Shown here in pieces: positions 17,068 to 24,420 of a DNA stretch of 41,558 nt (its first letter is position 1; each line of letters opens with the position of its first letter). Origin of the DNA: an uncultured Acidobacteriota bacterium (GTDB lineage Bacteria > Acidobacteriota > UBA6911 > CAINFC01); NCBI GenBank assembly GCA_903847975.1, contig CAINFC010000276.1:1-41558 (forward strand), in the 5' to 3' direction. The notes beneath the pieces were generated by a model. It had not been told where the DNA came from. It made no database searches and saw only the letters and a list, made by a program, of their open reading frames with translations. A program made the translations under genes and the position numbers.

Positions 17068-18717
17068 ATGAGTAAATCCACAGGGGATAGGTTATCTGCT
17101 GGAATCTTGTTCCTCTTGCTCGCGGTAACATTTCTACGAATCTATCCGACATACAGGGAGTTTACCCAAACCAGCGATGAGCCATTTCATATCGCCGCGG
17201 GCATGGAGTGGTTGGACCGAGGAGTGTACCGTTACGAACACCAGCATCCGCCGTTGGCGCGAATCCTGGTAGCTTTGGGGCCCTATCTCAAAGGATTGCA
17301 CTCTTTTGGAAAAGAACAGGCGATTGACGAAGGCAATGCCATCCTTTTTTCGGACGGCCGATATTGGGAAAATCTGACCCGGGCCCGTTCGGGCACATTC
17401 CTTTTTCTGGTTCTTGCTGCGATAGTGGTTTTCCAGTGGGGATGCCGTTGGTTTGGAAGGGTAGCTGGTATCGTCGCTGTTTTTCTATTTCTGCAATGCC
17501 CTCCCATTCTTGGGCATGCCGGATTGGCGACAACGGACATGGCTTGTACGGCCGCCGTGGTATTCCTACTTTACCGCTTTTTTCGCTTTATCGAATCGCC
17601 GGAAATGAAGCAATCCATCTGGCTTGCCGTTTCCCTGGCTTTGGCTGTCTTGGCGAAGTTTTCCGCCATGCTCTTTGCCCTCCCCTGCTTGGTGGTTTCG
17701 TCGGTGTATTTCTATTTAACCGAGCCGGAAAAAATCCGTCCGATCCTCCGGCTGCGATCGGTTGGGAAGAAATTATTAGCACTGTTTATGATCGCTTTTT
17801 TCCTGGTCTGGGCGGGATACCGTTTTTCCCTGGAACCGCCACTTTCCGGCGAAGGTACCTACCACCTCACCGTGAAGCAAAAGCTGGCCGCTTATCCCGT
17901 TTTAGGTGAAATAGCCTATTTCCTCCTTCTCCACGTACCTGTTCCCGGCCACGAAATCTTCAGTGGGCTCCATACCCTTTCCCTGCACCAGAAATTAGGA
18001 CACCCGGCATTCTTCATGGGAGAGTACCGATCCGACGGTTGGTACCGTTACTTTACAATCCTTCTGGTTTTAAGGACCCCATTGGGCTTTCTTCTTTTAT
18101 TTTTAATCGGAGGAATTCTGATCTGGCTAAACCGGAAGACATTTCCATATACCGCCATTTATACCGTTTTATTTCCTATCGTTATTTTAATCGTCTGCCT
18201 TCCTTCGCGCATCAATATCGGTCTTCGGCACATTTTCCCGCTGTATCCCTTCATGGCTTTGGCTTGCGGCTATGGCGCCTCACTCCTGTGGCAAAAGAGG
18301 AAAGTGTGGGGAAGAGCTGTCGTTCTCTTTTGCCTCCTGGCAACAATGGGGGAATCGATCTTCTCTCATCCCGATTACCTTGCCTATTTCAATCCATTAG
18401 CAGGGAAACATCCGGAAAATATAGTCTGCGACTCCGACCTCGATTGGGGGCAGGATCTGCAGCGACTTTCCAAAAGGGTTTCCGCCTTAGGCATCCAGCG
18501 GCTGGGGATTGGCTATTTCGGCACTTTCCCCTTGGAAAAATCCGGATTAACGAATTACTACATTCTTTCCCCGGACAAACCGACATCCGGATATGTTGCC
18601 GTTAGCGCTTTTTATCTGCACAATGCTTTTGGCTCCCCTCAGGATTACGCCTGGCTGCGAGCACGTACACCGCGGGAAAGAATTGGAAAGTCGATTTATT
18701 TATACGAAATCCCTTGA
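17068..18717 (+). CDS. GT-C membrane glycosyltransferase (family 39/PMT-like)
   Basis: A 549-residue protein with about 11 membrane segments. The first periplasmic loop has QTSDEPFHIAAGMEW (the D-E pair characteristic of PMT/ArnT-type enzymes) and EHQHPPLARILVAL (HPPL motif). Further family features are GHAGLATTDMACTAA, SRINIGLRHIFPLYPFMAL near the C-terminal membrane block, and the soluble end starting DSDLDWGQDLQRL, a sequence I associate with this bacterial group. Such enzymes move a sugar from a polyprenyl-phosphate donor to a protein or glycan outside the cytoplasm. It is intact and probably cotranscribed with the preceding gene (42-nt gap). GC is lower than in flanking core genes. Substrates are unknown. 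Confidence 0.82.
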   Translation: MSKSTGDRLSAGILFLLLAVTFLRIYPTYREFTQTSDEPFHIAAGMEWLDRGVYRYEHQHPPLARILVALGPYLKGLHSFGKEQAIDEGNAILFSDGRYWENLTRARSGTFLFLVLAAIVVFQWGCRWFGRVAGIVAVFLFLQCPPILGHAGLATTDMACTAAVVFLLYRFFRFIESPEMKQSIWLAVSLALAVLAKFSAMLFALPCLVVSSVYFYLTEPEKIRPILRLRSVGKKLLALFMIAFFLVWAGYRFSLEPPLSGEGTYHLTVKQKLAAYPVLGEIAYFLLLHVPVPGHEIFSGLHTLSLHQKLGHPAFFMGEYRSDGWYRYFTILLVLRTPLGFLLLFLIGGILIWLNRKTFPYTAIYTVLFPIVILIVCLPSRINIGLRHIFPLYPFMALACGYGASLLWQKRKVWGRAVVLFCLLATMGESIFSHPDYLAYFNPLAGKHPENIVCDSDLDWGQDLQRLSKRVSALGIQRLGIGYFGTFPLEKSGLTNYYILSPDKPTSGYVAVSAFYLHNAFGSPQDYAWLRARTPRERIGKSIYLYEIP

Positions 18718-18840
18718 AGTCCTTTAAACGAAAAGCTCTGTTAACGAGTCTGACGATAGTGGATGGTGAACCGCTCCGTATGACTCGCATAAACTGATTA
18801 TGCACATGCAAGCCAGCGGCATGATAAGGAATCCTACCTT

Positions 18841-18978
18841 CTATCGCAGGACCAGAAGAAGAAATAGCAGAATGCCGAGAAAGGCGGCCAGGAGAGCCAC
18901 GGCGCGCGGGTTGCTGAAATTGAGGGTGTAACCGATTCCAAAGCGGCGTTCGATAAACAGAGATAGATAGGTAGTCGC
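18841..18978 (-). pseudogene. C-terminal fragment of a DUF5808-type small protein
   Basis: The minus frame from 18978 to the stop at 18841 reads SLFIERRFGIGYTLNFSNPR followed by a hydrophobic helix (AVALLAAFLGILLFLLLVLR). The FGIGYTLNF core followed by one membrane segment is the pattern of DUF5808. There is no start codon: a stop lies just upstream, where promoter repeat copy C begins. The gene's own 5' part therefore seems to have been replaced by the repeat. The remainder of 18718-18840 has no recognised content. Confidence 0.55.
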
Positions 18979-19034
18979 TTATCCACGTTTTCTTACCACT
19001 TCGCAAGTATACGACCCAATACCAGCGAAAGCAT
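18958..19034 (-). promoter_or_regulatory. Dispersed promoter repeat, copy C
   Basis: Minus strand: TATACTTGCGAAGTGGTAAG, then AAAACGTGGATAAGCGACTACC. Upstream it keeps TTTCGCTG as in copy D, but the -35 position reads ATGCTT instead of TTGATT, so this promoter is probably weak. It is joined directly to the DUF5808 fragment on one side and lies 21 bp from the end of the IS91-like remnant on the other. Confidence 0.65.
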
Positions 19035-19054
19035 GCATAAACGAAGAAAAAATA

Positions 19055-20148
19055 GGGCGTCAGCCAAGAATCGTCTTTCCGTGCAGGGGCAAACGAGAAC
19101 AAAGGAGCAGCGGGAGGCTCGCCTCTTCCTTTTTCCTGGGGAGGAGGGTGACGATTCGACAGACGAAGGGCATCCAGAAGGCGGGGCGGGACAGACCTCC
19201 CCCATGGTCGCCCGGGGCGACCGCCAAAAAAGGCCGCCTGCCCTGCCGGGTTCCCGGCAACCTGATTCGAGGAAGGCAGGGGAGAAGAACCTAATCCGGA
19301 TAGATGGGGTCCAGGCCGTCGTACGAAAAGACCAGTTCCATATCCCAAGGCAAACGATCCTCCCCCGCGGGTTCCGCCGGTGCGAGGGGAACGATCTTTT
19401 TAAGGGGAGGACGAGGAGGCGTTTTCCGGATTCCCAGATGCTGAAGAATTAACGAGGTAGACTTTCTCGATGAGCTTTCGCAGGCCCCTACTTTTATTGG
19501 ATTACCCGAGCGAAGCCAGGCCATCCAAGGGATCCTGGTGGGGGGTATCCTCGGCGAACCGAGGATGGCCGGGCGAGGGTTCAGGCCGGTAATCCACCGT
19601 ACCGTTGGGACCATCGTAGGAGAGGCGGTCGAGGGATATCGGTGCCCGAACGACATAAACGGCAAGCTTTTCGGGGGCCGCGGTATCTTCGGACAAAACC
19701 GGCGGACCTTGATACACGGAGAATCCGGTATATGGGAGGCGATCCGGAATTTCTATCGTTGCCGGATCAATCTTTTCCAGGCGTAAAAGCTCCTGCAGCA
19801 GGGTATGACGAAAGAGCAGCATGAGTTGTTGGGAGTCTCAGGGGGGGCAAAGGTTGGAAGGAACCATCGGTACGGAAAACGCCATTGGTTAGAATGCTAC
19901 GGCAATGGGGGTGCCGATGGGCCAACTTATCCCCGAACGTTTGTAGACTACTCACAATACCGGGGACCGAGCGAGGGTCATCGGATACGGCTTGCATCAT
20001 CTCCCGAACAGCCGCATACGCGCAGGAACTCAATAACCCCGGGAGTTGGTATGACAGTCCTGGGCCGGTTTACGCGGGGCCTCCCGGAAGAACGCAGGGA
20101 AACCCGCTTTCCCCTCGACTGACCGGAAAAAATGGGTGTCCTTTTCTT
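19055..20148 (-). mobile_element. Decayed IS91-like (HUH, Y2-type) transposon
   Basis: About 1.1 kb bounded by two sequence blocks that also bound the miniature copy at 9128-9293: 20087-20148 at the transposase-start side and 19055-19129 at the other. Between them lies a frameshifted transposase pseudogene. Elements of this class move by a rolling-circle mechanism, lack long inverted repeats and can mobilise adjacent DNA. The 19130-19290 part carries no recognised coding sequence except the element's own tail. Confidence 0.65.
19291..20040 (-). pseudogene. IS91-like transposase (PF04986, putative transposase), multiply frameshifted
   Basis: Pieces of one transposase are found in successive minus-strand frames. 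First, 20033 to about 19860: VPGIVSSLQTFGDKLAHRHP then ILTNGVFRTDGSFQPLPPL, equivalent to the family's VQTFGxxLxxHPHxHxLxxDGxF; the HUH histidine triad HPHxH is here HPHCR, so the metal site is damaged. Second, 19822-19502: LLFRHTLLQELLRLEKI, TGFSVYQGPPVL, YVVRAPISLDRLSYDG. Third, about 19450-19291: LILQHLGIRKTPPRPP to the stop. The zinc-binding C-terminal core (CPxCGG) appears deleted. Not functional. Confidence 0.72.
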
Positions 20149-20234
20149 CGAAGAAAAGGGATGCACTTTTTCATGGCCATTGATTCCTTTGTCCGGCCGG
20201 CATCTCTTTTTCTTCTTTTGTAAAACAGGCGGCT

Positions 20235-20486
20235 TTAATCGTGGTCGCCTCTGAAGTCTGCTACGATATAGTGATAGGTTCCGACCTCACGTAAATGTCG
20301 GTCCATGAACCCGCAAATTTCCAAATACGTTTTGCCGCGGTGAGACCAGCCGCATGTTTGGCATTGGGCATACCACCCTTCCGTGGTAGTACCTCCGGCA
20401 ACTTCCCCCAGTTGCTCGTCGGGGATCTCGGACAAACGGACGACAGGATCCACCGACTGGATACGCTTTTTTGATTTTGAGAACAT
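20235..20486 (-). CDS. Small peptide with double-glycine leader and Cys/His-rich core (RiPP precursor-like)
   Basis: An 83-residue protein. Residues 1-32 look like a bacteriocin/RiPP leader: charged start (MFSKSKKRIQ), then LSEIPDEQLGEVAGG with leucine at -7, valine at -4 and glycine at -2/-1 relative to a cut after G32. The remaining 51 residues hold C42xxC45, C58, H64 and H72 in CQTCGW...ICGFMDRHL, which resembles a small zinc-ribbon/zinc-finger spacing. Peptides with such leaders are normally cut and exported by C39-peptidase ABC transporters; none is in this window. The start is the ATG at 20486, with a weak AAGAGA upstream; the longer frame to 20585 begins in promoter repeat copy D. An intracellular zinc protein is the alternative reading. 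Confidence 0.6.
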   Translation of the reverse strand: MFSKSKKRIQSVDPVVRLSEIPDEQLGEVAGGTTTEGWYAQCQTCGWSHRGKTYLEICGFMDRHLREVGTYHYIVADFRGDHD

Positions 20487-20559
20487 CGACGATTTATCTC
20501 TTGTCACAAAGGGTCGGTTCACGCTCCGGCAAATACACAGCGGCCGACATACGTTCGTT

Positions 20560-20636
20560 GGGTGGATAGCTAACCGCTTTTCCACATTTTCTTACCATTT
20601 TGCAAGTATACGATGCCGCCACAGCGAAATCAAACA
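20560..20636 (-). promoter_or_regulatory. Dispersed promoter repeat, copy D (upstream of the leader-peptide gene)
   Basis: Minus strand: TTGATT (20633-20628), 17-bp spacer, TATACT (20610-20605), then TGCAAAATGGTAAGAAAATG and GTGGAAAAGCGGTTAGC. It gives the 20486 gene a leader of about 110 nt. -35, spacing and -10 are the same as in copy B, making these the two best promoters of the set. Confidence 0.7.
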
Positions 20637-20846
20637 AAAAGGGGTGTCGGGATAATACCAGTATTTTTTCGGGGAGCGGAGAGGGGTCCGTTTCTGATTT
20701 AGCCCGGGAGTCTGTCCGAGAAAATTACTATGCGGAAGGCCGCTATCCAGCTCCCCGGAGGAATCGACTGGCAAGGCGATTGGGGGAGGGGCGCGCGGCG
20801 CGCGCCCCAAGGATTATCCGGAAAAGGAATGCCGGAGGATTCCGGA
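20637..20846. terminator. Spacer with a strong GC hairpin downstream of the Gfo/Idh gene
   Basis: GGGGCGCGCG-G-CGCGCGCCCC (20788-20808) is a perfect palindromic hairpin about 40 nt after the stop of the minus-strand Gfo/Idh gene. No T-run follows it, so it is either a factor-assisted terminator or a structural repeat. It also marks the right edge of the accessory island. No gene is recognised in the rest. Confidence 0.35.
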
Positions 20847-22268
20847 TCAGGCGTATGCTTTGCGTGGAGGAGGCTGCTTCAGCACCCGGCGGGTGGAGGG
20901 ATCGAACGCCAAGACCTTCCCCTGGCGGTAGGAGTCAACGCCAAGCTTGATGGCCGTCATCACCTGGTATCCGCGGGTGACATCGTAGACCGGCTTTTCC
21001 CGGCTGCGCATGCAATTCAGCCAGTTATCGGCCAGATCCTCGTTCGGTTCGGATTCGATGACCACCTCCGTTTTTCCCTCGTTGGCCTCCTGGAAACGGT
21101 TCAGGAACTCTCTCTCCGCGCGGATGACTGCCCGCTCCCGCGATCGTCGCGGGCGTTCCCGGGTCAAATCGCCCATGGCGCTCCCCGCCGGGGCACGGTC
21201 CTGGACGATCTGCAGGGTAGCCCAGTTGCCGTACACCGTGATGGGGGCCGATTCCGAATTGGCCATGCAGGAGATCATGTTCACTGTGTAGTCTCCCGGG
21301 TACTCCACAGCGGTCATGTACACGTCGGGCACCTCGCGGTTTTTCTGCACGTAAATGCCTCCGGCCGCGGTAACCCGCGTCGGGAATTCGAAGCCCAGCA
21401 TGGTGCACATGGTGCCCAGCCGATGGTAAAGAAGGTCGGTGGCGTTGCCCCCGGAGTAATCCCAGAACTTCCGCCAGCGGAAGTACCTCTCTGCGCTGAA
21501 AGGGCGTTTTTTCGCCGGTCCGAGCCACAGGTTCCAGTCGAGGTTCCGTTCACTCACTTCGGCATGGGGCCAGGCCTCGTCGCCCACGCCGGGGATGGGA
21601 TAATCCCACATGCCGCTGCCGGTGTTGCGGTTGTAGCTGATCAGCCCCCACAGGATCTTGCCCATCTTTCCCGAGCGGATATACTCGTTGATTTTCCAGT
21701 TGAGACGGGTGGCCGGCCCGGTGCCGCCCACCTGCAGGATGCGGCGGGTCTGGCGGACCAGCTCCTCCAGCCGGGCCGACTCCTCGATGGTGTAGGTCAT
21801 CGGCTTTTCCAGGTAGACGTCCTTGCCGGCCAGCAGCGCTTCCCGGGCGATGGGGTAGTGCAGGTGATCCGGAACGGCGATGACCACCGCATCGATATCC
21901 GCTCTCTGGATCACCTCGTGGTAATTGCGATAGGCTTTTTCCGCTTTGGTTTTTTCCTGGGCGTTTTTCAGGCGCGGCTCCCAGACGTCGCAAACCGCGG
22001 CATACTCGAAGTCTCCTTTCCCCTCCTTGCGCGCCTGGAAAGCGCGCTGCAGGAGCCCGAGAAACTGCATGCCGTTGCCGATAAAGCCCAGGTTGATCCG
22101 GTCATTGGCTCCCAGGATTCTTCCCCGGGCGGGAGGAGCGGGTTTGTCCCTGGCGGAGGTCGGGGCCGGGAAGAAAGTTTCCGCGGCCAGACCTGCTCCG
22201 GCACAGCGAAAGAACTGACGGCGGCTGGATTGCGGTTTGGGTCTTTCTACGTTTGGTTTCGTCGGCAT
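20847..22268 (-). CDS. Tat-exported Gfo/Idh/MocA family oxidoreductase
   Basis: 473 residues. A twin-arginine signal is at the N-terminus (SSRRQFFRCAGAGLAAETFF). The dinucleotide-binding fold begins RINLGFIGNGMQFLG, continues with AAVCDVW at the end of the second strand, and has the family's KDVYLEKPMTYTIEE motif (EKP lysine) followed by LEELVRQTRRILQVGGTG. The C-terminal alpha/beta domain is complete. Gfo/Idh/MocA enzymes oxidise or isomerise sugars, cyclitols or glycosides with NAD(P), which Tat-exported members carry out with the cofactor bound before export. AAGGAG lies 8 nt before the ATG. The gene is divergent from a second member of the same family. Substrate unknown. Confidence 0.9.
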   Translation of the reverse strand: MPTKPNVERPKPQSSRRQFFRCAGAGLAAETFFPAPTSARDKPAPPARGRILGANDRINLGFIGNGMQFLGLLQRAFQARKEGKGDFEYAAVCDVWEPRLKNAQEKTKAEKAYRNYHEVIQRADIDAVVIAVPDHLHYPIAREALLAGKDVYLEKPMTYTIEESARLEELVRQTRRILQVGGTGPATRLNWKINEYIRSGKMGKILWGLISYNRNTGSGMWDYPIPGVGDEAWPHAEVSERNLDWNLWLGPAKKRPFSAERYFRWRKFWDYSGGNATDLLYHRLGTMCTMLGFEFPTRVTAAGGIYVQKNREVPDVYMTAVEYPGDYTVNMISCMANSESAPITVYGNWATLQIVQDRAPAGSAMGDLTRERPRRSRERAVIRAEREFLNRFQEANEGKTEVVIESEPNEDLADNWLNCMRSREKPVYDVTRGYQVMTAIKLGVDSYRQGKVLAFDPSTRRVLKQPPPRKAYA

Positions 22269-22360
22269 AGCAATGGCTCCTTTTGGTTACGTCAGTGGAT
22301 TATAATCCAGGCGGGACCCGGGCGGCTGCGGACCGGGCCGGGGAATGTAAAAAAACCGGC

Positions 22361-22390
22361 TTGACCGCGGACCTCGTGTCCTCTTACAAT
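22361..22390 (+). promoter_or_regulatory. Sigma-70-type promoter of the plus-strand Gfo/Idh gene
   Basis: TTGACC (22361-22366) and TACAAT (22385-22390), 18 bp apart, about 50 nt before the ATG at 22441. In the same divergent region GGATTATAATCC (22297-22308) is a perfect 12-bp palindrome containing TATAAT on both strands and could serve the minus-strand gene or bind a regulator. Confidence 0.6.
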
Positions 22391-22440
22391 GGGCCTTTTC
22401 CTGTGTCGTGCAATTTGGGCTGCATGAAGTGAGGTGAATC

Positions 22441-23799
22441 ATGGATCGACGTTCTTTTTTTCAGACGGGGGTTCTGGGAACCGCCGGCCTGGCTCTTTCC
22501 TCTCGTTCCTTTTCCGCCGCCTTTCAGGGAGGGGCACCCAAACGGGTCGGGCTGATCGGCTCCGGCTGGTATGGAAAATGCGATCTGCTGCGCCTGATCC
22601 AGGTCGCTCCCGTGGAGGTCGTATCCCTGTGCGACGTCGATGGCCGGATGCGGGCGGAAGCCGCGGAAATTGTCGCCGGCCGACAGGTATCCAAAAAGAA
22701 GCCGCGCCTTTACTCCGACTATCGGGAGATGCTCAAGGAAAAGGATCTGGATATCGTCCTGGTCGGGACTCCCGATCACTGGCACGCCCTGCCGATGATC
22801 GCCGCGGTGAAAGCCGGCGCGGACGTGTGGGTGCAGAAGCCCACCAGCGTGGACGTGGTTGAGAGCCAGGCGATGATCGCCGCCGCCCGGAAATACAAGC
22901 GGGTGGTGCAGGTCGGGTTGCAGCGGCGCAGCACGCCGCATCTCATCGAAGCCCGCGACCGCGTGCTCCGGGAAGGCCGCCTGGGGCAGATACGCCACGT
23001 GGAGATCTGCTGCTACTACCCGAGGCGGTCCAGGGAGGCTCCCCCCGACACCGCTCCGCCCGATTATCTCGATTATGAAATGTGGACCGGTCCGGCCCCG
23101 ATGCGCCCCTTCCATCCGACGGTTCACCCCCGCGGATGGCGCGCCTTCATGGAATATGGCAACGGGACCGTAGGGGACATGTGCGTACACATGCTGGACA
23201 TGGTGCGCTGGATGATGAACCTGGGATGGCCGAAGCGGATCTTTTCCTCCGGCGGCATTTATGTGCACAGGCAGGGGAATGCCAACATCGCCGACACGCA
23301 GACCGCCACCTTCGATTTCGGCGATCTGCAGGTGGTCTGGAATCATCGCGCCTGGGGGGAGGGAGTGGATCCGCAGTATCCCTGGAGCGCCACTTTTTTC
23401 GGGGATAAGGGAACCCTCAAGGCCAGCGTTTTTCGCTACGATTTTACTCCCCTGGACAAGGGGGGGCAGGCCCTGCACGGCGAGCCGCTGTACGAATACG
23501 AAAAATATCCGGAAGACCAGACGGAAAAAGACCTGGAAAAACACTGCGCTTCCGCCATTCGCGGACAGATGAAGGACTTCCTGCGATGCATCGAGTCGCG
23601 CGAAAAGCCGGTGGCCGATATCGAAGAGGGCTGCATCAGCAGCATCAGCTGCATACTGGCCAACCTTTCCATGCAGCTGGGCCGCTCGCTGGCCTGGGAT
23701 CCGGCGCGCGGTCGGGTCACGGGGGATGAGGAGGCCAACCGGCTGCTGCGCCGCCCCTACCGCAGCCCGTGGGTCCACCCCGAGCCGGATGCGGTCTGA
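22441..23799 (+). CDS. Tat-exported Gfo/Idh/MocA family oxidoreductase, QKP variant
   Basis: 452 residues with an N-terminal twin-arginine signal (DRRSFFQTGVLGTAGLALSS). The Rossmann part starts KRVGLIGSGWYGKCDLLRL, with VVSLCDVDGRM after strand 2 and the catalytic-lysine motif as VWVQKPTSVDVVE: glutamine replaces the usual glutamate of EKP, while the lysine is kept. VVQVGLQRRSTPH and the C-terminal domain with YGNGTVGDMCVHMLDM follow the family pattern. GAGGTGA lies 5 nt before the ATG, and a clear promoter lies at 22361-22390. It is the divergent partner of the 20847-22268 paralogue; both probably act on related glycosides in the periplasm (inference). Confidence 0.9.
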   Translation: MDRRSFFQTGVLGTAGLALSSRSFSAAFQGGAPKRVGLIGSGWYGKCDLLRLIQVAPVEVVSLCDVDGRMRAEAAEIVAGRQVSKKKPRLYSDYREMLKEKDLDIVLVGTPDHWHALPMIAAVKAGADVWVQKPTSVDVVESQAMIAAARKYKRVVQVGLQRRSTPHLIEARDRVLREGRLGQIRHVEICCYYPRRSREAPPDTAPPDYLDYEMWTGPAPMRPFHPTVHPRGWRAFMEYGNGTVGDMCVHMLDMVRWMMNLGWPKRIFSSGGIYVHRQGNANIADTQTATFDFGDLQVVWNHRAWGEGVDPQYPWSATFFGDKGTLKASVFRYDFTPLDKGGQALHGEPLYEYEKYPEDQTEKDLEKHCASAIRGQMKDFLRCIESREKPVADIEEGCISSISCILANLSMQLGRSLAWDPARGRVTGDEEANRLLRRPYRSPWVHPEPDAV

Positions 23800-23808
23800 G
23801 CGGCCCCT

Positions 23809-24411
23809 TCAGGCTGTCAGGCGAAGCCCGAGTTTGCGTGCCCTTTCCTGCGCCCGCGGGGGAAGATCCTGCCGGGCGTGAACGGCGGTGAGGCCCAGCC
23901 AGAGGGTTCCCACCGGCCGGGCGCCCAGAATCCATGCGGTACTTTTCAGCGCCCGGGGAGCTCCGGTGGCTACAGGAATAAAGATCCCGGGCATGGCGGA
24001 GGTGGAGATCAGGACCGCTTTTTTGGAAAGGATTTTATTGCGCTGGACAGGGCCGCCCTGTTTGCCCCAAGGCCAGTAGGCATAGCAGACCAGGCGTTCC
24101 ATGAAGCGTCGGGTCAGCGCGTTCAGGTTATAAAAGTTCACCGGTGCCGCCAGCACCAGGGCGTCGGCGCCTTCCAGGCGGGACAGAACTCCGTCCAGGT
24201 CATCCTTCTGGATGCAGGTGCCGCGAACCGGTCCCGGCTCCTGGGTGCAGGACCGGCAGTTGGTGCAGAATTCGATCCGGCGGTCCAGCAGGTAGATCTT
24301 CTCGGTCTCGGCGCCTTTTTCACGGGCGCCCTCCAGGACAGCATCCACCAGGGAATCCACGCTGCATCCCTTGCGGTAGCTGCCGACCAGCGCCACGATC
24401 CTTTTGGGCAT
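23809..24411 (-). CDS. Iron-sulfur flavoprotein / NADPH-dependent FMN reductase family
   Basis: A 200-residue flavodoxin-fold protein. The FMN phosphate loop is GSYRKGCSVDSL (10-21), and ADALVLAAPVNFYNLNALTRRFMERL is the second flavin-binding region. Between them a cysteine cluster, C49xxC52xxC55 with C66, is placed as in the iron-sulfur flavoprotein (Isf) group, so an additional [4Fe-4S] centre is likely. These are cytoplasmic electron-transfer proteins. GAGGAGGAAG lies directly before the ATG. It is 9 nt downstream of larE and ends 9 nt from the convergent Gfo/Idh gene. A redox partner for the LarE neighbour is possible but not shown. Confidence 0.85.
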   Translation of the reverse strand: MPKRIVALVGSYRKGCSVDSLVDAVLEGAREKGAETEKIYLLDRRIEFCTNCRSCTQEPGPVRGTCIQKDDLDGVLSRLEGADALVLAAPVNFYNLNALTRRFMERLVCYAYWPWGKQGGPVQRNKILSKKAVLISTSAMPGIFIPVATGAPRALKSTAWILGARPVGTLWLGLTAVHARQDLPPRAQERARKLGLRLTA

Positions 24412-24420
24412 GCTTCCTCC

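Noticed and set aside
18602-19348. 248-codon minus-strand frame
   Set aside because: It crosses the IS91-like tail, promoter repeat C and the DUF5808 fragment in a frame other than the one giving recognisable residues.
10605-20636. The dispersed repeat as integron attC sites
   Set aside because: No RYYYAAC/GTTRRRY core pair or paired inverted L/R boxes; orientations vary and no integrase gene is present.
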